64,000 nt of DNA from NCBI RefSeq assembly GCF_027319265.1, contig NZ_DAHVNP010000031.1, positions 124,001-188,000 of the forward strand. Direction: 5' to 3'. This DNA is from Ferrimicrobium sp. (GTDB lineage: Bacteria; Actinomycetota; Acidimicrobiia; Acidimicrobiales; Acidimicrobiaceae). Made by a program: the position numbers and the translations under genes. Below the pieces are notes generated by a model. It worked only from the letters and a program-made list of their open reading frames with translations, had not been told where the DNA came from and made no database searches. Shown here one piece after another: positions 17,602 through 26,400 of the stretch. Within the stretch, counting starts at the first letter, position 1, and each line of letters begins with the position of its first letter.

Positions 17602-18743
17602 CCCAGATGGCTGTCCGTCGCAAGACGAGTCTCTGGCGCGAATTGAGCCGGATCGATCTGTTGTTAGCGATCGTGGCGCTAGGGATTGGAGCCTTTGGCG
17701 TCATCATGATCTACTCCGCCACCAAGGAACAACTCGTGCATGCGGGCATCTCCGGCCATTACTACTTTGAACGCCAGGCGATTTACTTTCTGCTCGGTGC
17801 GGTGGTGATGGTGGTCCTCGCGTTGATCGACTATCAACGGATTGCGCATCTGGCCTATCTCATTTACGGCGCTAGTCTTCTCGGGCTGCTTGCTGTGCTA
17901 TCGCCGATCGGCACCTCACAACTCGGATCGCAGCGATGGTTCCAACTCGGTCCGATTCAGATACAGCCCTCAGAGTTCGCGCCGATCGGAGTCATATTCG
18001 GAGTCGCCGCCTACGTCGCCAATCGAGATGATCCCATCGATCTCCGGGCGGTGATCACTATCCTCCTGATGGGAGGTATCCCGATGGTGTTGGTGATCAA
18101 ACAGCCTGATCTTGGAACGGGGATCGTCATCGGCATCATCACGGCGCTGATGCTGGTGATGGCGGGTGTCCCAGCGCGTTATCTGCTCGCGCTCGTGGTG
18201 GTGGGTGTCGTTGGAGTGATTGCAGTCCTTCATGTGGGTTTCCTCAAGAGTTATCAGCTGCACCGCTTGTTATCCTTTCTTAACCCGAAGGCAGACGCAT
18301 CGACCTTCGGATATAACCTCGCCCAATCCAAGATTGCCATTGGCTCCGGACATATCTTTGGAGTTGGCTTGTTTAAGGGGTCGCAGACCACTCTGGCCTT
18401 TGTGCCTGAACAGCAGACCGATTTCATTTTTACCGCAATTGGAGAACAACTTGGTTTCGTTGGATGCGCCGCTCTCTTGGCAGGGTACGCGATACTGATA
18501 TGGCGAATGTGGAGCGCAATGCGCTGGGCAAAGGACATCACGGGGACGTTGATCGTGGCCGGTGGGTTGGCTTGGATCGGTTACTCGGTCTTCCAAAACG
18601 TGGGTATGACCATAGGGATCATGCCCATTACAGGTATTCCATTGCCGTTGATCAGCTACGGCGGTTCGGCGATGCTCGCCTTTCTCGCGATGGTGGGTCT
18701 GGCACTGAATGTAGGGGCCCAGCGTGCCCGTACTAAATCCTGA
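17598..18743 (+). CDS. rodA: SEDS peptidoglycan polymerase, RodA type
   Basis: RodA polymerises lipid II into glycan strands together with a class B penicillin-binding protein during side-wall growth. The 381-residue protein has about ten membrane segments; the SEDS signatures are IQIQPSEFAPIG in the middle and NVGMTIGIMPITGIPLPLIS with YGGSAM near the end. The IMPITGIPLP form is typical of RodA rather than FtsW. The N-terminal DLLLAIVALGIGAFGVIMIYSAT is a standard first membrane segment. It is coupled to the unknown gene upstream and overlaps the bifunctional-nuclease gene downstream by 20 bp. No mreBCD or pbp gene is near. Confidence 0.92.
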   Translation: MTQMAVRRKTSLWRELSRIDLLLAIVALGIGAFGVIMIYSATKEQLVHAGISGHYYFERQAIYFLLGAVVMVVLALIDYQRIAHLAYLIYGASLLGLLAVLSPIGTSQLGSQRWFQLGPIQIQPSEFAPIGVIFGVAAYVANRDDPIDLRAVITILLMGGIPMVLVIKQPDLGTGIVIGIITALMLVMAGVPARYLLALVVVGVVGVIAVLHVGFLKSYQLHRLLSFLNPKADASTFGYNLAQSKIAIGSGHIFGVGLFKGSQTTLAFVPEQQTDFIFTAIGEQLGFVGCAALLAGYAILIWRMWSAMRWAKDITGTLIVAGGLAWIGYSVFQNVGMTIGIMPITGIPLPLISYGGSAMLAFLAMVGLALNVGAQRARTKS

Positions 18744-19287
18744 CAGCTTCAATCTCGCCGGCTTCGTGCCCTGCCGGATGGTGCGTGTGGGCGTCGACCT
18801 TCCAGAGCCTTTTGCGCGTATCACACTACTCCCGGATGATACCTCGCTCGTGGCGTTTGAGATCCCTATCTCGATCGAACAGGCTCGTCAGCTTTCCCTG
18901 ATTGTCGCCAAGGAACGAGCACCGAGACCGATGACGACCGAGCTCATGCAGGACATCCTGGCCTCGTATGGGATGGGTGTCAGTTACGTAGCGCTTGAAT
19001 CCGTCATCGATGGCAATGTGCATGCGATCTTGGCACTCTCAAGCCAGGACGGACGCACGCGCCTGTTCAGTGCTCGGCCATCCGATGCGATCATGTTGGC
19101 GCTCCTCCAACCGGTGCCAGCACCCATCCTTGTGTCACCCGCGCTCGTTGGAGAGAGATCCGAGGTAGAGGCTGGGGACGCAGATGGCACCGCACCAGGG
19201 GAGGGGAGGGACGCGCTGGATGCAACCCCGTTGTCTGATGCCTCTGCACCTACGCGTCGGGATAGTCGAGACCAAGATCAAGAATAG
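18724..19287 (+). CDS. Bifunctional nuclease (DUF151/BFN) family protein, divergent member
   Basis: A 187-residue protein. The core (about 19-140) resembles BFN proteins: MVRVGVDLP at the start, a helix with RPMTTELMQDILASYG corresponding to RPLTHDL..., and LFSARPSDAIMLAL matching SARPSDAIALA. The usual RVLPIWIGxxEAxAI segment is degenerate here (LVAFEIPISIEQARQL). The C-terminus is a hydrophilic tail. The frame opens with GTG at 18724 inside rodA; ATG at 18778 matches the family start better and cannot be excluded. The stop lies 38 bp inside the convergent nadC. A more canonical paralogue lies at 63441-63977. Nuclease activity is doubtful. Confidence 0.75.
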   Translation: MPVLNPDSFNLAGFVPCRMVRVGVDLPEPFARITLLPDDTSLVAFEIPISIEQARQLSLIVAKERAPRPMTTELMQDILASYGMGVSYVALESVIDGNVHAILALSSQDGRTRLFSARPSDAIMLALLQPVPAPILVSPALVGERSEVEAGDADGTAPGEGRDALDATPLSDASAPTRRDSRDQDQE

Positions 19288-20191
19288 GTGTGGAGTGGGT
19301 GAGTGCACCGACCGCAATATAATCCACCCCGGTTTCGGCGATCGCTCGTAGGCGATCCAGTCCCACGCCACCGGAGACCTCGAGTCGACAACGGCCTCGA
19401 CTGATCTGTACCGCCTCGGCGATCATTCCAAGTTCCATATTGTCGAGAAGAATGAGATCGACGGCAAGGTCGAGGGCCTGGTGCAGTTGGGTGAGGTTAT
19501 CGACCTCGACTTCGAGTGGTCGATCCGGGTGCGATAGCCGGGCGCGGGTCACGAGCTCCTCCATGGGCGCGAAGGCGAGATGGTTGTCTTTGATGAGAAT
19601 ACCGTCCCAGAGACCGAGGCGATGGTTGCTGCCACCCCCGCAACGAACCGCATACTTCTCCAAGCTCCGTAATCCCGGAGTCGTCTTACGGGTGTCACGT
19701 ATGACCGCCTTCGTCCCCACGACGGCTTCGACGTAGCTCCGCGTGGTGCTCGCCACCCCCGAAAGATGGCAGAGGAGGTTGAGCATCGTCCGTTCTGCTG
19801 CCAAGACCGTCCGAAGATCACCACGCAGCCAGGCGAGTGTCGCACCGGGTTCCACCATTGTCCCATCGGTGACGATTGGATCATAGGTCGGTGCTGCGGT
19901 GCCTAAGCGTTCTGCCACCCGGCCTAGTACCACCGGGGCCACCGTTTGACCAACAAAAACCCCATGGGCCCGGGCGCGCAGTGTCAGCGCTACTACCTGA
20001 TGAGCTACGAGTGAGCCGGTGAGATCTCCTGCGGTTGAACACGGGCGTAGTTGCCGCGTCGGTGCGACACCATCGGCCCCGGGGAGAGGGTGGGTCTCCT
20101 CGGCGGCGGTGACGGGCTCAACGAGATCCTCGTCGAGGGCTAGATCGATGAGGGCCAGATCGACGATAGGGCCCGGGGATAACATCACCAT
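19250..20191 (-). CDS. nadC: Nicotinate-nucleotide pyrophosphorylase (quinolinate phosphoribosyltransferase)
   Basis: NadC joins quinolinate with PRPP to make nicotinate mononucleotide and CO2, the third step of de novo NAD synthesis. In this 313-residue protein the family motifs are plain: AERTMLNLLCHLSGVAT-like AERTMLNLLCHLSGVAS, DTRKTTPGLRSLEKYAVRCG, GGSNHRLGLWDGILIKDNH, EVEVDNL, LLDNM, EVSGGV and YIAVGALTHS. The ATG at 20191 overlaps the nadB stop by seven bases. Last gene of the nrtR-nadA-nadB-nadC operon; its 3' end overlaps the convergent BFN gene. Confidence 0.96.
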   Translation of the reverse strand: MVMLSPGPIVDLALIDLALDEDLVEPVTAAEETHPLPGADGVAPTRQLRPCSTAGDLTGSLVAHQVVALTLRARAHGVFVGQTVAPVVLGRVAERLGTAAPTYDPIVTDGTMVEPGATLAWLRGDLRTVLAAERTMLNLLCHLSGVASTTRSYVEAVVGTKAVIRDTRKTTPGLRSLEKYAVRCGGGSNHRLGLWDGILIKDNHLAFAPMEELVTRARLSHPDRPLEVEVDNLTQLHQALDLAVDLILLDNMELGMIAEAVQISRGRCRLEVSGGVGLDRLRAIAETGVDYIAVGALTHSTPILDLGLDYPDA

Positions 20192-21714
20192 ACCCGAGCC
20201 TCTCGACGAGGAGTGGACCCGATGGCGAAGGTGAGGCGGTAATGAGGATCCTCAGCTTGTTCATCGGCACGTGTGTGTGCACCGACGGTGCCGTGGCGCT
20301 CTTTGGCGGCGATGAGCATCATCGAGACGAGGTGCGATGCCAGAGTGAGTTCATGGGCACTGAAGGGATCCATCTCACAAGTCGCCACGTCGGTGAGCGC
20401 CTCGAGGGCAGTCTCGAGCGCCACCGCGTCGCGTTCGATGCCGAGGGCGTCGTCGACGATGCGAGCCAGAGCAATGCGTGATGGCGCCGTGGTTGGTAGG
20501 TTGGTGGAGCGTGGGAAGTGGGTTGGAGCTGCGGAGTTGGGAGCGTCGACAAGGTGGCGAGCCGCGCGTCGACCAAAAACCACCCCCTCGAGCAAAGAGT
20601 TCGATGCGAGGCGATTCGCGCCATGGATCCCGCTGCTGGCGCATTCACCGATCGCATATAACCCGGGAATACTGGTCTCACCCCATGTGTCAGTCACCAC
20701 CCCACCAATGGTGTAATGTGCCGCTGGCCGTATCGGCACTGGGCCTGTGACGATCGGATCGTGGCCCCGTTGTCGGGCCTCACGCACAAAAGTCGGGAAC
20801 CGCTTCTCTAATATCTCCCCTCCGATTGGCCGGGCATCGAGGTAGGCCTGACCGCCATGGCGATACATGGCACGAGCAACCTTGTCTCTGGTGGCGAGCT
20901 CTCCGGCGGGATCGCTCGCAAAGAGAAAACGCTTACCCTCCTCATCGACGATCCAGGCCCCCGCTCCGCGGAGCGCCTCTGTCGCTAGCGAGAGTGGAGA
21001 TTCCGATAGCGCGATGGCGGTCGGATGGAACTGGGTGAATTCGAGATCTGTGGCGATCGCCCCCACACGATAGGCACTCACAATTCCGGTACCAAGGTTG
21101 GCGTTGGGAGAGGTGTGATCCCCCCAAAGGCCGGTAGCGCCGCCAGAGGCTAACACGATGCGAGGTGCACGGAGGAGTGTCAAGGCGTTCCGGTGGCTGA
21201 TCATGATACCGATCACGCCGCTATCATCATTGAGGAGTTCGACCATCGTGCCATCGATCGGTGTCACGTTATCAGCGGCCCGTTGGCGTGCCCCGAGGGC
21301 GCTCATGATGGCGGCACCGGTCGCATCACCATCGGCGTGCCAGATTCTTGGCCGTCCGTGGCCGGCTTCGCGTTCAGGCAGTGCCTCAAAGACGACACCT
21401 TGATGCTGAAGAAACTCGATAGCGTTCGGCGCCTCGCCGACGAGTAGGGCAACGCGTTCGGGGTCATTCAACTCTCCGCCCGCCACGATGGTATCGCGAA
21501 GATGTTCGGCGGGTTCGTCGTCGGCTCCACGGGCTGCGGCCATGCCCCCCTTTGCCCAGTGACTGGAGGTCATGGTAAAGCTTCGGCTGACGATGGCGAT
21601 GCGCAACGTTGATGGTAACGATAGCGCCACGGTGAGGCCAGCGATACCGGCACCGACCACCACGACGTCGAAGGAGAGGTCGTGACTCGGCGTCATCTGC
21701 ATCATCAACCCCAT
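20185..21714 (-). CDS. nadB: L-aspartate oxidase
   Basis: NadB is an FAD enzyme that oxidises L-aspartate to iminoaspartate for NadA. The 509-residue protein has the FAD-binding VVVGAGIAGLTVALSLP at the N-terminus, the SHWAKGGMAAA segment, the active-site stretch QFHPTAIA, the RPAAHYTIGGV motif with its catalytic His/Arg neighbourhood, and GANRLASNSLLEGVVFG near the flavin. The C-terminal helical domain is present. ATG at 21714 has GGAG upstream and overlaps the nadA stop by ten bases. A second ATG at 21705 is possible. Confidence 0.96.
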   Translation of the reverse strand: MGLMMQMTPSHDLSFDVVVVGAGIAGLTVALSLPSTLRIAIVSRSFTMTSSHWAKGGMAAARGADDEPAEHLRDTIVAGGELNDPERVALLVGEAPNAIEFLQHQGVVFEALPEREAGHGRPRIWHADGDATGAAIMSALGARQRAADNVTPIDGTMVELLNDDSGVIGIMISHRNALTLLRAPRIVLASGGATGLWGDHTSPNANLGTGIVSAYRVGAIATDLEFTQFHPTAIALSESPLSLATEALRGAGAWIVDEEGKRFLFASDPAGELATRDKVARAMYRHGGQAYLDARPIGGEILEKRFPTFVREARQRGHDPIVTGPVPIRPAAHYTIGGVVTDTWGETSIPGLYAIGECASSGIHGANRLASNSLLEGVVFGRRAARHLVDAPNSAAPTHFPRSTNLPTTAPSRIALARIVDDALGIERDAVALETALEALTDVATCEMDPFSAHELTLASHLVSMMLIAAKERHGTVGAHTRADEQAEDPHYRLTFAIGSTPRREARVW

Positions 21715-22694
21715 GCGCGTAACTCCGGATCGACCATGCGTTCAACGGCTAATCGTGCCTTGGCGGCGATCTCTTGGTCGACGTGGACCTCGCCGACGTG
21801 ATCGCGCAGCGTCTCGACCAGGCGTTCGGGGGTGACACGGTTCATGTACGGGCACCGTGCACGAGGATTCACGGCCTCAAAGCGCACCGCGGGGTTGGCG
21901 CTGATGAGGTCGGACATGATGCCGATCTCGGTAGCGACAAGGACATGGGCCGCCGTCGAACGCTTGGCCTCCTCGATCATCTGGTTGGTAGAGAGGATAC
22001 GTATCCGCTGGGAAGTGGGTCCGCCACTGGCGTCGGCGAGTTGGTAGAGCGCGGGCGTGGTGCAGCCACACTCCGGATGGATCATCAGGGTGGCGAGAGG
22101 ATTCTGCGCCATCTTGTCGGCCAAATGTTGAGGGGAGATGTCTGCGTGGACATGGCATTCTCCCATCCAGATATGCATTCCCGGGTGGCCAGTGATCCGT
22201 TGTACGTAGGCACCAAGAAACTGATCCGGCAAGAAGAGTACCTCGCGATCCGGAGGGATGGACTCAACTATCTCAACGGCGTTGGCAGAGGTGCAGCAGA
22301 CGTCGGCGAGGGCCTTGACGGCAGCCGAAGTATTGACGTAGGCCACGACGATGGCCTCTGGGTAGCGGCTCTTCCACTCGATGAGTTCTGCGGTGGTGAT
22401 CGAGTCAGCGAGGGAACATTCGGCATCCTCGGCAGGCAAGAAGACACGTCTCTCTGGTGAGAGGATTTTGGCAGTCTCGGCCATGAAGCGCACCCCAGCG
22501 AAGATGATGGTGGTGGCATCAGTATCACGCGCTCGCTGCGAAAGGTAGAGGGAGTCGCCGGTGAAGTCCGCGAGTTCCTTGACCCATGCGGGCTGGTAGT
22601 TGTGTGCGAGAATGACGGCGTTTTGTTCCTCGACCAGCCGAGCAAGCTGCTCCCGGTATCCTGTCATATCCACTGGCGGTGCAATTATGCTCAT
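21705..22694 (-). CDS. nadA: Quinolinate synthase
   Basis: NadA condenses iminoaspartate with dihydroxyacetone phosphate to quinolinate using a [4Fe-4S] cluster. The 329-residue protein carries the expected cysteine sites: CCTSANAVEIV, HPECGCTTPALY and PRARCPYMNRVT. Other landmarks are ILAHNYQ, DSLYLSQRA, VRFMAETAKILSP and MLV-type HVHADISP. It starts 35 bp after the nrtR stop and overlaps nadB, so the four genes form one transcription unit. Confidence 0.96.
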   Translation of the reverse strand: MSIIAPPVDMTGYREQLARLVEEQNAVILAHNYQPAWVKELADFTGDSLYLSQRARDTDATTIIFAGVRFMAETAKILSPERRVFLPAEDAECSLADSITTAELIEWKSRYPEAIVVAYVNTSAAVKALADVCCTSANAVEIVESIPPDREVLFLPDQFLGAYVQRITGHPGMHIWMGECHVHADISPQHLADKMAQNPLATLMIHPECGCTTPALYQLADASGGPTSQRIRILSTNQMIEEAKRSTAAHVLVATEIGIMSDLISANPAVRFEAVNPRARCPYMNRVTPERLVETLRDHVGEVHVDQEIAAKARLAVERMVDPELRAWG

Positions 22695-22729
22695 GATGAG
22701 TATTAGTCTATCGACTGTCGTACGGATCG

Positions 22730-23425
22730 CTACCTTTGGGACTTGCGAACCCGATAGAGTAGAGCGGGTCTTCCCAGTGTCTGGTTGACCGCGATGTCGA
22801 TCGATTCGAGGTATCCGGAGTCGAGTAGTTTTCGACGAAAATTTTGGGTGTGGAGTCGCACACCGAGCAGCATCTCCGTGCGATGTTGCAGATAGGAGAG
22901 GGTGAAGGCGGCCGGTTCAATCTCCTCGATCACGGGTCGTCGATCCAGGGAGTGACGAATCGTCGCCAGGGCCGTGGCGAGGAGGCCTAGATCGTATTGC
23001 GAGAGCTGCCCGTTGGCGGCATCGTGTTGGTCGTTGATTCCGCGGGAGGGTTCGTCCAGGTCCGCCTGGCCGTTGCGATGGTCCTCTTGAGGTAGGAGGT
23101 GATATAAGGGTGTCCAGATCAGGTCGTCCCCGTTGATGAATTGACTAGTGGTAAAGCCGTAATAGCAGATGTCGATCGCCGGAGGGTGTTGGCTGAGATC
23201 TTGGTCCGCGCCGCATTGGGTGAGGGGTGAGATGGTCAGGCCCAGTGTTCGCCGAAGAAACCGCTCGGCGTAGTGCGTGAGTGTTACATCGAGCTCGCCA
23301 ACGCCAACGCGTAGCAGTGAGAGCCTTGCGCAGGATCGGTTGAGCAGTACGTATGGTTGTTCGTGAGAGAGCAAGAAGGGCACCACGGCGATCGAGATCG
23401 GCGGGTGAACATGACATGGGTTCAT
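22730..23425 (-). CDS. nrtR: NrtR-type regulator of NAD biosynthesis (degenerate Nudix plus winged helix)
   Basis: A 231-residue repressor candidate. The N-terminal half has the Nudix fold outline (ISIAVVPFLLSHEQPYVLLNRS, IDICYYGF) but the catalytic box is lost: the segment after GVGELDVTLTHYAERFLRR lacks the REx2EE core. The C-terminal half is a winged helix ending FTLSYLQHRTEMLLGVRLHTQ, NFRRKLLDSGYL and GRPALLYRV, the NrtR signature. NrtR proteins sense NAD metabolites such as ADP-ribose through the dead Nudix domain. It is the first gene of the nadABC operon, and an NrtR gene is also linked to nadABC in mycobacteria. No ribosome-binding site precedes the ATG. Confidence 0.82.
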   Translation of the reverse strand: MNPCHVHPPISIAVVPFLLSHEQPYVLLNRSCARLSLLRVGVGELDVTLTHYAERFLRRTLGLTISPLTQCGADQDLSQHPPAIDICYYGFTTSQFINGDDLIWTPLYHLLPQEDHRNGQADLDEPSRGINDQHDAANGQLSQYDLGLLATALATIRHSLDRRPVIEEIEPAAFTLSYLQHRTEMLLGVRLHTQNFRRKLLDSGYLESIDIAVNQTLGRPALLYRVRKSQR

Positions 23426-23461
23426 GGCACAAACGTTACTCGATCGCGTTGTTGGGGTCAG
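23426..23461 (-). promoter_or_regulatory. Promoter of the nrtR-nadABC operon, apparently leaderless
   Basis: On the minus strand CTGACC (23461-23456) is separated by 17 bp from TAACGT (23438-23433), and seven bases later comes the nrtR ATG. A good -35/-10 pair with no leader. The spacer contains CGATCG, and the ends of the region (ACAA at 23454 side, TTGT at 23431 side) make a weak dyad that could be the NrtR operator. The dyad is suggestive only. Confidence 0.5.
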
Positions 23462-23467
23462 GTTCCA

Positions 23468-26400
23468 TTAGATAATCCAAGCCCAGTCATCGCTCTGTGA
23501 TGACGTGGACCGGGGTGCGATGTTGTAGTCGCTGCTATTGGGGGTGCATACCCTTTCAAACCAGCGGGTCAAGGCATTGACCAGATCGGCTGGGGGTGTC
23601 GAATGAGCATGCAACGCCCGGTGCAGATCAGCGCCTTCACTGGTGTCGAGATCGTGAGCTACAAAGTAGCTCGTGAGTAGGCAGTTAGCAAGCGGCCCTC
23701 TGTTGTAGTGCATTGGACTATGGACAAATGACCAGTGGTAGGCCATAGCTCCGAGCAGGGAGCGTAGTTCGTGGTTGGAATGTTCGTGGTGGTAGGAGCG
23801 GGACCAGGAGATGAGCTGGTCGGTGGGCATCGGTTTGGCGATACCATATCCCTGGCCAAACCCAGCCCCAAGGCGGGCCGCGACTTCGGCAAGGACGGGG
23901 CTTTCGATACCCTCAACGACGACGTTTTGGCAAGCGTCGGTGGCGGTGAGGATGAGGGTTCCAAGGAGGTTGAGTACACGTGTGGGGTGTGTCTCCATCC
24001 TTGCCGTGAAGTGATGATCGATTTTGATCAGGGTGGCCGGAATCTCCACGAGCCGTAGCCAGTTGGAGTAACCAGATCCCATGTCGTCGATCGCGAGTTG
24101 GACGCCAAGCTCTAGGAGCTCACCGAGACGCACAGAGTCAGGCATGAGGTGCTGGCGGTCGGTTTCGAGGAGTTCAAGGACGAGTCGATGAGGAGGGAAA
24201 TCCCACTTCATGAGCGTCGTAGCGAGCCACGAGGGGAGTTCGGGGTAGTTCAGTGTGGTGGCATCAACATTGATCGTGAGATCGATCAGTAATCCAGAGG
24301 CTCTCCACTCTCGATCAGCCGCCAAGAGGAGCTCGAGGCCCATCCGGAACAGGTGATAGCGTTCACCCGCACCGAGAATACTGAGAAATCTGTCGGGCTC
24401 TATGACGTTGCCATCGGGTTCTACCAGACGAGCGAGTCCTTCGACCTTGGCAAGCTGGTCTGTTTTGAGATCGACGATGGGCTGAACGAACATCCGCAAA
24501 CCGCCAGACAGCAACAAGCCTCGATAGCCGACAGCCTGTTGTCTTGCTAGCACATTGTCCGGGGTTGCGATTCGATATAACAGGTTCTCCCATCGCTGCT
24601 TGACATTCTTGTTGAAGCGTTCCATCCACGCCGATGAAAACTGCCCTGGATACTGACCGGTCAACAGCAGGAGCGCAACGGGTCGACCTTCGACATTCTG
24701 AATGGGGATCGCAACTGCGGAACGGAGTGCGATACCCTCGTCCAAAGGCCAGGAACCGTAGATGGTGTCGTCGGCGATACGATCGGTTACCAGGATGCGC
24801 GCGTCACGCCAGGCCCGTGAGCACAGCATCTGACCATTGCGATGGTGAGGGTCGATAGCGACCCGTGCTCCAGGGCTGTTCATCTGCTCGGCGAGTCGTT
24901 GTCCTCCACGACCTGCGTACGCCTCGATCAAGAGGCTATCGCCACCGCCCTGGCGAGCGAGACCGATGGCGGCGATCCCGGGCAGCTGTCCGATCATGTC
25001 GAGCTCTGATTGGATGCTGTCGATCCATAGTCCGTCGACTCCTGGGAGTGGGTGGGCAAAAATACTAAAGTAGGTATCGGTTGTGGCGGACAACGCGCGT
25101 AACTGCGCAGCAATGTCATCGTCGACTCTGCGATTGATGACCCCAACAATGTCCTTGATCACACGAGGATTGATGGGCAAACGGCTGATCTGTTCGGTGA
25201 GTGCGCATCGATAGCTATTGACGGAGTCGACCAGGTCCGCAGCGAGTAGTCCAGCGAGGGCGTGGGCAGTACCAACCTGTTCTGCCTGGTGCTCGAGAGC
25301 GCGTTTCTCGAGCGTACCGTCGAGCAGCGATTCGAGATGAGCGGCCTGGTGGCGCTTGAGTGCGCGGTACTCACTCTCGCTCAAGTGAGCGAGGATGCTC
25401 GCACCCAGGGGCGATGCCTCCACCGCTCCATAGAAGGCCGCGACGGCATTGGTCACCAACTCCGGAGTCTTGGAGATGAGTTCTGCGAGCATGACTTCTG
25501 CCTCAACTCCATAGGCAGAGGGGGCTAGTGCGACTGGTTGGGGGCCTTCAGCTTCAATCTCAGGATCGGACGCGAGCCTCCACCAGCGGCTGCGATGACG
25601 TTTGCGTTGTTTGGCGATATACAGTGCGGCATCGGCTTCGCGCATCAGCGCATCAGGTTCGGTTGAGGTGTCAGGAAAAGTGGCGATACCAATGCTCATG
25701 TCCACCGTGACGTGATGGTCTTGGCCAAGCACAAAAGGGGTGACGACGGCTTCGTGTATGCGTTCTAGGACGATTTCGAGATCGTTCCTACCCTGGGAGG
25801 GGTCGAGTGCGTTCAGAATCACGAGAAACTCGTCTCCTCCCAACCTGATGATGGTGTCGCCTTCGCGGAGGAGGTGCCGGAGACGTTTTGCGATTCCGAC
25901 GAGCAGTTCATCACCAGCATGATGTCCGAGACGGTCATTGACTGGCTTGAAGTCATCGAGGTCGATCACGCCAACCGCGAAATGGCGCCCCGTCTGTTGC
26001 GCTAGCACAATCGCGGCATCAAGGCTCGCATTGAGTACGCGACGATTGGGGAGACCGGTGAGGGCATCATGATCGGCGAGATAGCTCAACTCACTCTCAC
26101 GCAACTTCTGGTCAACCATATTTCTCGCGATGGCCGAGATGTACTGAACGTGACCTGCCGTGTTTCGATGGACCATCAGCACCATCGAGAGGGGGACTTG
26201 TACTCCGTCAGGTCGTTTGATGCTGAGCTCACCCTCCCAACGTCCAAGCTCTGCAGCCCGTTGCACGGCGGTGCTAAAGTGCTCCTGTCCGACGGCGTCA
26301 CCGATCAGTTCGAAGAAATGCCGCCCCTCCGCTGGTGTGTCAGCGCTCAACCCGACCAATTGTCGACCGCCGTTGTTGAGATAGATGAGTCTTCCGTTGC

